Source: Dendrolimus kikuchii (lineage: Eukaryota; Arthropoda; Insecta; Lepidoptera; Lasiocampidae). Taken from it: a stretch of 64,000 bases of DNA. The notes beneath the pieces are model-generated. The model had not been told where the DNA came from. It saw only the letters and a list, made by a program, of their open reading frames with translations, and searched no databases. Every line of letters starts with the position of its first letter. Positions within the stretch are counted from its first letter, which is position 1. The translations under genes and the position numbers were made by a program. The stretch covers positions 9,508,001 through 9,572,000 of the forward strand of contig CM034411.1 in the NCBI GenBank assembly GCA_019925095.2. Reading direction: 5' to 3'. Positions 10,681-21,672 of this stretch are shown here, piece by piece.

Positions 10681-11110
10681 TACCGAAATCAGTCAAAACT
10701 ACGATTGCGACAATAGTGTCCGGCGATTTTCACGAGGCGGAAATAGCTGAATTGAGCCCTAGCCCGGTGGCCTGGCGACTTGTGCAAGGTCGCCGGCAGG
10801 GTCAGGACGAGGAAGGCAGGAGACTGGGATATATGGCGCAAACTTTGGGAGGCTTATGTCCAGCAATGGACAAAGATTGGCTGAAGAAGAAGAATTTACG
10901 AAATCAGTCAAAACTACGATTGAGACAATAGTATCCGGTGATTTTCACGAGGCAGAAATAGTAGAATTGAACTCCAGCCCGGTGGCCTCGCGACTTGTGC
11001 AAGGTCGCCGGCAGGGTCAGGACGAGGAAGGCAGGAGACTGGGATATATGGCGCAAACTTGTAGAGGCTTATGTCCAACAATGGACAGAGAAAAAGAAGA
11101 AGAATTTATT
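10681..11110 (+). repeat. 215-bp tandem duplication containing an RTE 3' end
   Basis: Two units start at about 10686 and 10901 (AAATCAGTCAAAACTACGAT in both), 215 bp apart and nearly identical. Each ends with the RTE tail (GGCAGGAGACTGGGATATAT...GGCTTATGTCCA, AATGGACA, then GAAGAAGAA). The long frames 10614-10931 and 10856-11197 simply read through the duplication. Likely a local duplication of a retroposed tail. Confidence 0.8.
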
Positions 11111-11534
11111 TATTATTTCAGTTATTGCGTTTTCATTATCTCAGGGTTACGTAGCCTTTTTGGCCAATTAGAAGGATGGGTATGGCGATGCGTATGATGG
11201 CGTCGTTTTTACCAAAATACCTATGTAACCCTAAAATGTAAAAGTAGCTGAGGAGTTTAGTGGTTATTCACCGAAACTTAACCTTAATGTAACATTAACC
11301 TTAACCGGATATTTTAACAGTTTAAGTAATATAATAAATGGCGTAATAGCGTTATAAGAAACAATTAATCTACTAATATACTGCACATTACTTTTGATAG
11401 ACTTTCATTACAATTAGTTATATGATTACGCGACATTAAAACTGGAAACATTTGGTTTTGAATAGGTATTAAGTGTTTTATTTTTCAATTACAAAGTAAA
11501 ACTTATTTTGTTTATTAATTAATGTAGTTAAGTT
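11111..11534. other. Unassigned AT-rich DNA
   Basis: Nothing recognised. Confidence 0.5.
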
Positions 11535-12010
11535 ATAATATCGCCATCTCTTGTTCAAACCACAATACACATTCTGGATACATACATATTCCTTCTCACT
11601 TTGTATGATAGTATCTATCTCTGTCCCCCCAATTTCCTCTTACAACTTGGAAGTCGTCGCCATTTTGGCGTCGGATTCGTTTGCGGTGTTAATAACACAG
11701 ACATGTAAGAAATAATGTGATTTTTGGCAAGTGCAGGAAGTTTTGAAGCAAACTAAATGGCGGTCGCCCTGAAAAGTGATTGTTATTTTTCGAATAATTG
11801 ATTAAGGGGGTTTCAATTTCCGTGCATATGTGATTTCTGCGTCTGAGAAGCCAAGGTGTACGTTCTAAGTAGACGAGGGTCTGGCTCACTCTATTTTATT
11901 AATGTATTTATTATTGTTATTAGACAAACATTTACACAACAACTGAAGGTAACACAATAATACTATTTATCTTCAGCGGCATCGTGTGTACGGAATAATC
12001 GGGATTTTTA
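11535..12010 (+). repeat. Repeat M, copy 1
   Basis: About 470 bp that recurs in the same orientation at 21220-21672. Shared blocks include CAATACACATTC, TCTATCTCTGTCCCCCCAAT, ACATGTAAGAAATAATG and AACATTTACACAACAACTGA. No TIRs, poly-A or coding motif seen, so the class is unknown. Confidence 0.65.
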
Positions 12011-12180
12011 AAGTGATAACTTCTTATGGGAGGGTACATCGCTTCGTTACGTAACGCGTTACGGTGCCAGTCTGTCTGGCTTCCCTTTCTCGCACGCATA
12101 CGGCAGCGGTAGGCAGGCTCCTCCTCTCTCACTCTAACCCACAGCACTAGCCGTATTTCGGTAATGAGATTAAATAATAT
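12011..12180. other. GC-rich patch beside repeat M
   Basis: CG-rich for this window, with the palindromic stretch GTTACGTAACGCGTTACG and GGCAGCGGTAGGCAGG. It is absent from the second repeat M locus, so it is not part of that repeat. Function unknown. Confidence 0.4.
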
Positions 12181-12540
12181 ACTAATAATGTACATACACA
12201 AAATTCTAATGTACATATTAAAGAATTTCAAATAAGAATAAAATATATTTTATAATCAATAAAAGATTTTATTAATAAATAACCTCTCATTACATTATCA
12301 TACGAATATACATAAATATTTAAGTAATAATCTAAGCTTTTCTCAAGTTAAACAATTTCAATATTAAATAGTTCAACTTAGATTATTTTTTTACCTGCGG
12401 ATTCCGTGCGATAGGATACAAAGTAAAGATATTAAAACACTAAGACTGTTGTATTGGACTAAGATTAAAGTCCACACTGCCCACAACAGTAATGTTAAAG
12501 ATATGGCATTTTGGAACTTGATACGGATATAGATATATAA

Positions 12541-12836
12541 ATAATTTTATACATATAAAAATCTCGTCTCACGCTGTATATCCGAGATAAACTCCGAAAC
12601 TACCAAACCGATCTTGATGAAATTTTGTAACCATGTGTAATTTGGTCCAACTAGGAGATAGATATCTAAGATAGGATAGTTTTTATCTCGATTATAAAGT
12701 TCTAATATTAGTGTGTATGTCACTGAAATCCTAATCCCCTGGACCGATCTTGATGATTTTTTTTTGTGTGTGTTCGAGTGGTTTAGATTCACATTTGGAC
12801 AGGTCAGGGCAAGATAATATCTACCGGGACCGCTAG
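12541..12836 (+). mobile_element. Hel-F Helitron
   Basis: Ends in GGGACCGCTAG (CTAG at 12833-12836) then T. Internal blocks GACCGATCTTGATGA, GTTCGAGTGG and ATTCACATTTGGAC match 57560-57874. Non-autonomous. The 5' end is somewhere near 12541 and not exact. Confidence 0.7.
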
Positions 12837-13126
12837 TATTTTATTTTAATTAGTATTAAAACCTATGGTTTCAATGATGGTAGACGTAGACGAAATTATT
12901 TCAGATTATGCAGTATGTTTTAGATAGTTTCGAATATTAATTTCTTTAGATATTGTAAAAGGGAAAATAAAAATACAAATAATTACCTCCGGACAGCGAC
13001 TTGGAGTCATTTTTTACTTATTTTGATTTGTTATTTTCTAAATCCAATTTTATTTATAATATAGTTTAATTTATAGTTAGGTTTAATTTTAGGGTTTAAT
13101 TTTCATACTTGTAATAATTTTCACAG
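12837..13126. other. Unassigned AT-rich DNA
   Basis: Nothing recognised. Confidence 0.5.
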
Positions 13127-13425
13127 AAGTCATGGTAGCGTAATGGCTAGCGCACGCGTCCCAAACTCGAAGGGCGCGGGTTCGATCCTGGCCTGAACGC
13201 ATGCACCACTTGGCCAGTTTTCTAACCTAATGTGCATATTGTCACAATTACCACGTGCTAACAACGGTGAAGGAAAACATCGTGATGCAACCTGCACATC
13301 GAGATAACCGATGTATCAAACCGGCCAAGCCGCCTTGGACAAGCGCGGCGGGTATACTGTCCGTTTCCCCTATAATGGGAGGCCCGAGCCCAGCAGTTGG
13401 ACATTTATGGGCTGTTACTAATCAT
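13127..13425 (+). mobile_element. SINE-2, copy 2
   Basis: Box A TAGCGTAATGG at 13136-13146 and box B GGTTCGATCCT at 13179-13189 fit pol III consensus with normal spacing. The body CAACGGTGAAGGAAAACATC...GAGATAACCGATG is followed by the CCCAGCAGTTGGACATTTAT tail. Matches 7329-7617 in reverse. The 13255-13440 frame is incidental. Confidence 0.88.
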
Positions 13426-13436
13426 TTTATAATTAA

Positions 13437-13679
13437 CTAGCTTCTGCCCACGACTTCGTCCGCGTGGAATAGGTAAAAAAAAGTAAGTTAAGAAACCCCC
13501 CCATTTTGAAACATTCTTCATTTTTGCTCTGCTTCTATTGGTCTTAGCGTGATGATATATAGCCTATAATGATAAATAGGCTATCTAACACTGAAAGAAA
13601 TTTTCAAATCAAACCAGTAGTTCCCGAGATTAGCGCGTTCAAACAAACAAACTCTTCAGCTTTATATATTAGTATAAGA
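13437..13679 (-). mobile_element. Hel-B Helitron, intact ends
   Basis: The minus strand starts TCTTATACTAATATATAAAG (TC at 13679-13678), preceded by A. It ends in CTAG at 13440-13437, followed by T. A CGCGGACGAAGTCG hairpin region precedes the end. This is the standard A/T Helitron insertion. Other copies at 33.1, 33.4, 47.6 and 59.4 kb. Confidence 0.85.
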
Positions 13680-13707
13680 TTTAAATTCAATTATAGCAAA
13701 AATACTT

Positions 13708-13960
13708 GTTTTTTTTTATTGTAGGAGTTCAGCAGACAGGCAGACGGCCCCCTTGATGGAAAGCGGTTACCATTGCCTATGGACATTTGCAACACCAAAG
13801 GTGCTACAAATGCGTTGCTGCTCTCTTAAGGGAGACTGGAACCTGGTCACTAATGCCGGAACACAACACAAGGTTGTTATGGCGGCATACTCTAAACCAG
13901 GGGTGGTCGCTATTCAGTCGAGCAAATACCCTACCACATTACTAATTCTGAATATAAAAA
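13708..13960 (+). mobile_element. GGCAGACGG repeat, 3'-truncated
   Basis: Starts with a T-run then GTAGGAGTTCAGCAGACAGG. It carries TTAAGGGAGACTGGAACCTG and stops after ATACCCTACCACA. Same orientation as 28992-29307. Confidence 0.75.
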
Positions 13961-14258
13961 AATAAGATAATGTTTTGACGGCTAGTGTATGTGTGGGTGT
14001 GAAAACCTTTCTTTTCTTTAATAAAAATAATAGAGTCCTTAACCGAAATTTTTAGATATGGGGCATTTTTGATTAAGTGCTTTTTTACTATTTCGTAGGC
14101 AAATGATATAAATTAAACAGTTAACTTTCTTCATATCTAGAGAACTCTTCGTTGTGGCAAATGAAAATCAATTGCCGTTTGATACTCTATTACAAAAAGT
14201 GATCCTCACATGCACTATGGTAATTGGTTGGTAATTACATCATGTTATTTATTTCAAA
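13961..14258. other. Unassigned DNA
   Basis: CATTTTTGATTAAGTGC and TTTCGTAGGCAAATG resemble blocks at about 42.52 and 52.23 kb, so an old dispersed repeat may lie here. Confidence 0.35.
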
Positions 14259-14450
14259 CTAGCGGCCGGCGCGGTTTCACCCACGCTTTGTCCCGCTCCC
14301 GTTGTACATAGCGTCATGTTATATAGCCTTAGACACTCCCTGTTAACGTAGCTTTCGAACAGTAAAAGAATTTTAAAAATCGGTTTAGTAGATCCAGAGA
14401 TTACCCCCTACAACTTCACAAACTTTACCTCTTTATAATATTAGTATAGA
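14259..14450 (-). mobile_element. Hel-A Helitron, intact ends
   Basis: The minus strand starts TCTATACTAATATTATAAAG (14450 side, preceded by A) and ends CGCCGGCCGCTAG (CTAG at 14262-14259) followed by T. A GC-rich hairpin sits just before the end. The + strand partner is 59678-59884. Confidence 0.88.
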
Positions 14451-15117
14451 TTAACTATTTCGATTCTTAGCTAGCATAATTGAATTTTCAAAAATCTAAT
14501 GATACTGCTGTAGTTTTCAAGGATATAAGCCCTGAGACTCATTTAAGCGGTTTTCGCTATTTCGTAAATTATTTCGGTTTTGGCCATAGAAACCTACTTG
14601 AAAATTTCATCTTTATATCACCAATCATCAGCAAGTATAATGGCTGTCATATGTACTAACAGACAAATAAACAAACGGATGATATCATAAGGATTTCGGG
14701 TTTGCTGGAATAAACGTTTGATCGAAAAAACGCCAAAAACTTAACCAAAATAAAATGTAACCCTATCAACAAGCGGACTGTATAAGTTTTTGTTTTACAA
14801 CACACCCTACGACCCTTGGGATCAGCCATCTATCGTACCATCAAATCTAGGACCAGCAGGATATAGGGACCGGTTTGATTGAGGCACAGCCGACCTCCAG
14901 ACAGGGTTTACGACCTTACGGATGATTGTACTAGCCCTTATCAGATATAAGGTGTCGAGTTGTAAGGGATGAACTGACTTATCACAGATGACTATGTGAA
15001 CGTAAGTTATGTATATATATATAGACAGCAGTTTCTTGTATATCGAAATACATAATTATAAAATATAATTATAAATATAATATATAAATTAAATATAAAT
15101 AAATATATCATATATGA
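14451..15117. other. Unassigned DNA
   Basis: Old repeat-like fragments and an AT-rich run (15015-15115). No feature I can name. Confidence 0.45.
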
Positions 15118-15650
15118 AATATGCTGCCTCTTACTGTCAGAGAGGCCAAATCCTTACCAATATTTAGAAATTTGCTCAAAAAACACTATTTGTCCACAAA
15201 TAGCTATGTCTGATTAACATAATGTAATCATGCTAATACATTCATTATAATAACTTTTCTATTTTGAAATATATTATTGTATATATATGACTATGTATAT
15301 ATGTATGTATTTGTATATTTATTTATTAAATGAAGTAAATATCAGGCTTTATTTTAAGTTGGGAATCCATATAAAACTATTAATATCTAAAATAATTATG
15401 CTAAACTAAATTATAAATAAATTAAACTATACAACAAATTTCTTAAATTAATTTGAGTATTTATGTATATATTGCCTTTTTCCTGCACCACCTATATCGC
15501 CTGATTCAAATTTCTTTTATTTAAGCTGCCCGGAAGTGATCGCTTTGAGCGATAAGGCTGCCTATTGCCTATAAAATATTGTAAATATGGTCTGTTTTTG
15601 TAATTGTATAGTTTAGTGTGCAATAAAATGTTCTCCCTCTCTCTCTCTCT
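15118..15650 (+). pseudogene. CR1-like LINE 3' end: ORF2 C-terminus plus tail
   Basis: An open frame at 15120-15212 reads MLPLTVREAKSLPIFRNLL then KKHYLSTNSYV and stops. This is the usual LINE ORF2 end (xxLPxxIRxAxSxxxFKxxLKxxLL, from memory). The CR1-tail follows at 15520-15645, with the hairpin GATCGCTTTGAGCGATAAGG and GTGCAATAAAATG, ending in (CT)n. Same order as at 56.2-56.6 kb. Heavily truncated. Confidence 0.6.
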
Positions 15651-15739
15651 TATATCGAGTAGTGAAAGCCGTTTTAAGCGACATTTGAAAATTGTGTCGG
15701 GAGAAGAGTTCTAAAAAATCTCCTTTCTTTTTATTATTC

Positions 15740-15965
15740 CTGAATCACAGGAGACAGGCTGACGGCCCATATGTGATGGAAAATGGTTAACGTCGCCTAC
15801 GGACATTAGCAATACCAGAGGTGCTGCTAATATGCTGCCGGCCTTGAAGGAGAAACTGGAACCAGGCCACTGATGCCGGAACACAACTCAATGTTGTTAT
15901 GGCGGCATACTCTAGTCTAGACGTTGTAGCCATCCAGATGGACAAATGCCCTACCACTTGCATAT
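15740..15965 (+). mobile_element. GGCAGACGG repeat, diverged copy
   Basis: GGAGACAGGCTGACGGCCCA, then GGACATTAGCAATACCAGAG, ATGCCGGAACACAACTCAA and TAGCCATCCAGATGGAC. Loses the 3' quarter. Confidence 0.7.
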
Positions 15966-16296
15966 CAGAATAGAGGCGCGTAGAAGAAAAAGACATATAC
16001 CAAAATAATTCGGAAGAGGTGAAAGAAAAGAGAAAGACCAATTGTAGGTAGTTATGATACGTTTTGTACATTTACATACTTAAGTAACAAACTCGTCTCA
16101 ACTAAAAGAAGAAAAAATGTAAATATCGACTAAGTAACTAAGGGAAATGCGGCATACAATTTCTCAAACCAATAAATACCAGCCGATAATAGAAGAAGAT
16201 AGGTGAAGTTTTCAACTCAACTTCAATGTACAATTAACTATTAAAAATTACTAAGTTCTAAATAAATTAATATAAACTAAAATTAATCTATACTAT

Positions 16297-16687
16297 TCTT
16301 CTTCAGCCAATTTCTGTCCACTGCTGGACGTAGGCTTTCCCAAGTATGCGCCACATATCCCGGTCTCTCGTCTTCGTCATCCAGCCCCTGCCGGCGATCT
16401 TGCGCAGGTCGTCAGTCCACCGGGCTGGCAGGCGTCCTACGCTACGTTTGCTAAGACGTGGTCTCCACTCCAGGACTCGTTTGCTCTATCGGCCGTCGGT
16501 CCTGCGACAGACGTGACCGGTCCACTGCCACTTCAACTTGCTAATTTTGTGAGCGATGTCAGTTACCTTCGTTCCCTTGCGGATGTCCTCATTTCTGATT
16601 TTATCCATAAGAGAAACATTTAACATAGCCCGCTCCATAACCTGTTAAGTCACTTTGAGTTTGTGGACCAGTCAGAGTCCATATAAA
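16297..16687 (-). pseudogene. RTE 3' fragment with target duplication
   Basis: The minus strand encodes the RTE ORF2 end: the DKIRNEDIRKGTKV region, the KLKWQWTGHVCRRTDG region, then the GRRLAK...RWTDDL region. It then has a short UTR with the CCAGCAGTGGACAGAAATTG and GAAGAAGAA tail. CTATACTAT flanks it at 16288-16296 and 16688-16696. In-frame breaks are present. Truncated on the 5' side just after the YGxxxW region. Confidence 0.8.
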
Positions 16688-16739
16688 CTATACTATAAAT
16701 ATAACTATAGTTACAAAATAACATAATCAATAAATAAAA

Positions 16740-16985
16740 AGTAGACTCCAGATCACTGTCGGCGGGGAGCGTGCCCAAAATGCTGGCCGCATTTTCACGT
16801 TAGACGGCAACGCTGATGCGTTGTCCCAGGTGCAAGTCAACGTTTTGGTCAAGCGAGACCTCAATTAAACGCGTTTAGATGTCTCAATAGAGGTGATAAG
16901 CTCCAGGCCCCCGCGGCTCCAGGGTCTCAACCCCGAAAGCCACAAATATGTATCCACTGGACATATATTTGCGGCGTTTCTGTGC
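16740..16985 (-). pseudogene. LINE-N C-terminal remnant
   Basis: Reverse of the block CAAATATGT, GGCTTTCGGGGTTGAGACCC to GGGCACGCTCCCCGCCGAC. It is homologous to 60372-60645 and 44225-44560, which keep readable frames. Broken. Confidence 0.6.
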
Positions 16986-17399
16986 CTCCTGGTGTGATAA
17001 CTGTATAAATAAATATCATATTTGTAGTATTACCTTCCACACGATCAAAGTTAATGATTACATCCCTTATAAGTACATAAATATTAGGGTAAGTGCCTGA
17101 CTTCGTCTATGGGAATCTAGTGTCTAAATCTACTCAATTAACTTTTCGCTCCAAGTTAGCAGTACGTGTAGATGTTTCGTCCCTAAAATCTTATTAAAGC
17201 AAACTGCCCAGAACTATGTAGAAGTCAGGGTTCCGTTTATATTTGATACCGGTTAGTATAATTGGTCTCTAGGGAGGCATAGTTTTATAATAATACCTTT
17301 TTTATATCAATGTACTAGGATTTTCGACACGATTTCTCTTGTGTAGACTATATTAGGAAAGCATCCTATTTTTCAGGCGAAAAATTATTAACGTAACGT

Positions 17400-17912
17400 A
17401 ACAACCCACAGCCAGGTGGTAGGGCATTTGTCCGTCTGAATGGCTACCCTTCCTGATCTAAAGTTTGCCTTCATAATAAGCGTATCGCTCGCCGTCGTTG
17501 CGGGATTTTCACTCTTCTACTACTACAATACGCAGCGGTTATCTAGAAACGATTAGATCGACTTGGAAGGAACTTCCGAGGTTTTTTGCCTGTGCTTCGA
17601 CTTGGGTTCACTTAAGGTCATTATTTTAAAAAATCAAGCCTGCCAGTTCGTTGGCAGCGCCCTTGTGTTATCAACGACCACGGCTGGTGGTAACCATATT
17701 CCATCAGATGGGTCGTTTGTCTCTATGCCAGCTTTTGGCAATTAAAAAAAAACTTGAGTTAAGTACCAGTATTAGTAGTAATGTTCTAGTTCTCCCTTGA
17801 AGCTAGCAACACAATGCTAGCACCTTATGTATTGCAGATGTCTATAGGTGAATATAATCACTTTCTATCAGGAGGGTCGTCTGCCTGTCTCTTGTAGTCT
17901 TGCAATAAAAAA
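17400..17912 (-). mobile_element. GGCAGACGG repeat split by an insert of about 290 bp
   Basis: 17400-17478 is the reverse of the 3' half (CAACCCACAGCCAGGTGGTA). 17770-17912 is the reverse of the 5' half (TTCTCCCTTGAAGCTAGC to GGTCGTCTGCCTGTCTC). The middle, 17480-17768, is foreign and ends with CCATCAGATGGGTCGTTTGT plus an A-run, like the tail of another SINE. Orientation and order agree with one original copy. Confidence 0.55.
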
Positions 17913-18101
17913 AGTAATTCATTAAACCGGATTTCTATATCTTATTCTTCATTCTTTGACGTTACATTTGGTAGAAAATTCACATTTCTTGTACATACAG
18001 GTAATGTCAGTTTTTGATCTGTTTTTGCCTAAATAGAGACATTAAAGAACGTATTAAATGGTTATAGGACACATTTCTAAAATAAATAATTATATCTAGT
18101 A

Positions 18102-18645
18102 CTAGGATATGTCCGCGACTTCGTCTACGTTTGACTTGAAATTGCCACGGTATTCCAGGGACATGAAATACCGCACCATTTGGAAAATAATGTAAACTAT
18201 AGTTTTAGTGAAAACTGTGTCGGAATAAGCTCATTTTTACACACTCGAATAACAGCAAACCGCTCCCAGGAAAATTCCCGCGGGATTCACAGGATAAAAA
18301 TTATTACACATTTTATTACATTAAATTTGCTATCGAACAGTAAAAAAAACACATTGGAATTCGTTTTTTTTAATCTGTCCATTTTAAACAATTCCTAGAA
18401 AAAAATTCCGCGGGATTCCCAGAAGAAAGAGTAGCGCATAGTTTAAGCTAATATTTAGCTATCGATCAGTGAAATCCGCATCGAAATCGGCTCAGTAGTT
18501 TTTACGTGAATCCCGAACAAACAGACAAGAAACTTAAAAAAAATTGCCTTGTTTTCTCCATCGTTTATATAGTCTAAACCAGTTGTTTCTTTTAATGGCT
18601 GCAATGTACAACCACGGCATGTTTAGAATTTTATAATATTATAGA
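18102..18645 (-). mobile_element. Hel-D Helitron, intact ends
   Basis: The minus strand begins TCTATAATATTATAAAATTC (TC at 18645-18644, after A) and ends CGCGGACATATCCTAG (CTAG at 18105-18102), followed by T. Internal repeats ATTCCCGCGGGATTC and GTCGATCAG. It is the reference for the interrupted copy at 36391-37579. Confidence 0.88.
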
Positions 18646-18649
18646 TATT

Positions 18650-18965
18650 AAGCTTTTATGGATAGAATCAGTAATGAGGATATCCGTAAGAGAAGCAAGG
18701 TAACCGACATAGCTGGCAAAATTAGCAAGTTGAAGTGGCAGTGGGCTGGTCACGTCTGTCGCAGGGCCGACGGACGATGGAGTAAACGTGTCCTAGAGCC
18801 CCCGCATCTCATAAATGTAGTAGAATGTCCTTCAGCTTGACGGAGCGACGAACTGCGTAAGGTCGACGGCAGGGGTTGAATAAGGAAAGCGGGAAACCGG
18901 TATTTGTGGGCCAGACTTGGGGAGACCTACGTCCCAGAGTGGACATTGAATAGCTGAAGAAGTGT
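18650..18965 (+). pseudogene. RTE ORF2 C-terminus and tail
   Basis: The frame at 18658-18840 reads MDRISNEDIRKRSKVTDIAG then KISKLKWQWAGHVCRRADGR and breaks after RVLEPP. The RTE tail follows (GGCAGGGGTTGAAT...GGGGAGACCTACGTCCC...GTGGACATTGAATAGCTGAA). It sits directly after the Hel-D copy. Confidence 0.8.
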
Positions 18966-18989
18966 TTTAAGTCAGATTTAAATTACTTA

Positions 18990-19132
18990 CATACATACAT
19001 AACTTCACGCCAGTTCCCTTGCGGGATAGGCACGAACAACAGAGCGCCATTCAGGCTTATTCTTACACACCTCACTTGCTTCTTTGACATTCATAACTCT
19101 TGTCATGCACGCTCGTCTGTTCTTCAGGCTCC
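18990..19132 (-). mobile_element. LINE-Q, short 3' fragment with 12-bp target duplication
   Basis: (ACAT)n tail at the left, then the reverse of AAGCCTGAATGGCGCTCTGT and CATGACAAGAGTTATGAATG. The direct repeat TTAAATTACTTA flanks it at 18978-18989 and 19133-19144. Clean target-primed insertion. Confidence 0.88.
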
Positions 19133-19144
19133 TTAAATTACTTA

Positions 19145-19683
19145 AAAGAAAAAAAAAAATATTAGATACAATTTTAATGTTGTAACGTTAATATGCATTA
19201 TTTTATTTGAAAAAAAAAATTGTAGTAAGGCAAATAATGGATAGCAAGATATATATGAACCAGATGTAAGTCGCTCGCTAGCCTTACACCTTTAACGTTC
19301 CAGTTATACAAGACCTATGCAAACTTCTTGTCCCACCACTCAATTAACTTTGACCTTGATTCTTAGATAAACCAACTTTAAGTAGTGTTATACGAAACGC
19401 CCAGGCCTTGAGACCTTGGCTCTATCAACACTTGCTAACGAAGTGAATTTGATTTGAGTATTTGTTGGGCCACTTCATCAATTACTACCCGAAGTTTTGG
19501 TATTGAGTAAATAACGTCAATTGAAGTGATTGGCACGCTCAGAAAGCTAAAAGGGAAATTAATTTTAAGAACAATTTATTTTATAAATAATGTTCTTAGG
19601 AATTAATTGATTAAATAAGGTATGTACGAAAGTATAAGTTGAAATGAGAGCTTTGAGTTGTATATGTGAAATTGAGTTGAATG
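19145..19683. other. Unassigned, apparently single-copy DNA
   Basis: No match within the window and no long open frame. The mixed sequence at 19260-19560 has no repeat hallmarks, so it may be non-repetitive intergenic DNA. Confidence 0.45.
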
Positions 19684-19687
19684 ATAT

Positions 19688-20230
19688 TGTTACAACTTAG
19701 GCCCCGACAATGACAAATTCCACGTACAGATCTGTAAAAGTACATTTTATTACCTGTCGGCATTTGAACTAATTGTAATCCTTGTATGATCGTCTTCTTT
19801 TGTTCACTTATTTATTGGCATACGTTTCTAGTTATTGTAGAGAACAGCCTATTGTCCTACTTTACTCGTTTACGGCCGCTCAGGAGCATCATTAGCCATG
19901 TGTTGCGGATTATAAGTACAAGCTAATTCTATTAAATTATGTCGACGTTGCCGGGCGGGCACATTTGCTTTTGTGAAGTATAAAACGATGACCTGATTGA
20001 GAGAGGTGGGCAGTTGAGCTACAACTACGATCTAGGCGTAGCGTGTGTACATTCGGGAATATAATAGTGACGGACTTTGCGCGTGTATGTGAATTACGAC
20101 CTTCTGCATTACGTTTGGATTTGTTGCGTTCGGTTATATTTGTACCTGTGTTATACGGGTTTGTATAGTTCTAATAAACTCTATAATAATTCTAACGGCA
20201 TTTTAATTCGAACCCCGCAAACTTGTAACA
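19688..20230 (+). mobile_element. Solo LTR, family LTR-1, 543 bp
   Basis: Starts TGTTACAACTTAGG and ends AACTTGTAACA, flanked by ATAT on both sides (19684-19687 and 20231-20234). A promoter-like TATAAAACGATG sits near 19979 and AATAAACTC near 20175, as expected for U3 and R/polyadenylation (inference). The same family is at 909-1413 and, shortened, at 52412-52604. No gag, pol or primer-binding region lies beside it, so it is solo. Confidence 0.92.
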
Positions 20231-20234
20231 ATAT

Positions 20235-20340
20235 GATAACGTTGTAGATTGAAAGAGAATACAATAACAAGAGTTGAAAAAGGAATGTTAAGGTGGTTTG
20301 GACATGTAGAGAGAATGGATGACAAGAGATAAATAAGTAG
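20235..20340 (+). pseudogene. LINE-Q-related ORF2 fragment
   Basis: The frame VEKGMLRWFGHVERMDDKR is recognisable just downstream of the solo LTR, then stops. Related to 24745-25038. Confidence 0.55.
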
Positions 20341-20780
20341 ATAAGCGATGAAATATAATTTGTTTGTAGTACAAAAATTAGGTTTGTATACTAAGGTTGA
20401 AATATAATAATATAAGATGGTCAATCAAAGATTAATATGTTTATAATGCGTGTGTGTAAACCAAAAGCATTGTTATTTCATATAGTTCATATGTGTTTTG
20501 CAAGTTTCCATTGTAGAAGATCTACAAAAATACTTTCGGATTGATCATAGTTTAGCCTGCTTACAGTTTCTAGCGCAGAGCAGTATTTGATGAATGTTTA
20601 TTTAATTGATTATAAAATAGAGTTTCAATAAAAGGTCTGCTAGTGTTTACCGACGGCAGAGGTACGTTAAATACATGTTAAGCTAAAAGATGACTGCATA
20701 GCTAGTCGTGATAAAAATTTGCAACTGTTTTAAATATGTAAGACTTACGGACAGTCATGATCTTGCTTTCTGCGTATAAA
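20341..20780. other. Unassigned AT-rich DNA
   Basis: Nothing recognised. Confidence 0.5.
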
Positions 20781-20784
20781 TAAA

Positions 20785-20935
20785 AGAAATATAGCAAATA
20801 TATTTCTGTATATACGAAAATTGTATGCCGCATTTTAAGAAATGAGGTTGGCACTCGATATTTTGCTGTGCTGAAACGTAGTCCGATACAGCACTGATTT
20901 TTAGCACCCATCTCCTAAATTATACACACATCGTA
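20785..20935 (-). mobile_element. Retroelement tail B, diverged copy
   Basis: AATTGTATGCCGCATTTTAAG, GGCACTCGATATTTTGCTGTG and TCCGATACAGCACTGATTTT parallel the copies at 32340-32580 and 35520-35790. Confidence 0.5.
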
Positions 20936-21219
20936 ATCTATATAAAGGAGGCCTACACATCTCGACATAAGTACCACATTCGACCGTCAAGCGAAGCATT
21001 TAAACTGTATCAGGTTTATTAAGATTAACAGTGTTACACGAGCCGAGGTATTAAATAATTACGTAGACGCCATCAAAACCGAATTACGCTCAAAATTCTA
21101 GGGTTACGAGTACCTAATAAATCGGGTGATTGTGCCAGATTGCGAGTTTATGCCTAAATGGAGATTTCACCTTGGAGGCTGTTTATTATTTAATGTTGAA
21201 CAATGATTTTTAAGTTATG

Positions 21220-21672
21220 GTACCGTCATCTCTTCTTCGAACTTCAATACACATTCTTGATACATACATATTTCCTTCTCTTTTTGTGTACAGGTATGTA
21301 TGTATATCTATCTCTGTCCCCCCAATTTTTCTTTGGTTGATGGAAGATGCCACCATTTGTGTCGTCGGATTAGTTTGCGGGGTTAAGACGACAAACATGT
21401 AAGAAATAATGGATTTTTGCCAAATGCAGTATGAAAAATATTGAATTTGGTGAGAGTGATTGATTGTGATGGTTTCGAGATATATACAAGGTGTGTACTT
21501 CTGAAGCCAAAACAGTGACCAGTGTTTGAATATGAGTTTTGGGTAAGCCTATCTAATTTCTCTACTTATTTATTGTTATTCAACAAACATTTACACAACA
21601 ACTGAAGGCAACCAAATTATACTATTATCTTCAGCGGTTTCGTGCGTACGGAATATCCGGGTTTTTTTAAAC
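21220..21672 (+). repeat. Repeat M, copy 2
   Basis: Same orientation as 11535-12010, with small indels. It holds facing incidental frames on both strands (21210-21402). Confidence 0.65.

Noticed and set aside
13127..13200. Possible tRNA gene (boxes A and B, also at 5776, 7617 and 32832)
   Set aside because: Box A and B are perfect but no cloverleaf acceptor or anticodon stems pair, and the sequence continues into a repeated SINE body.
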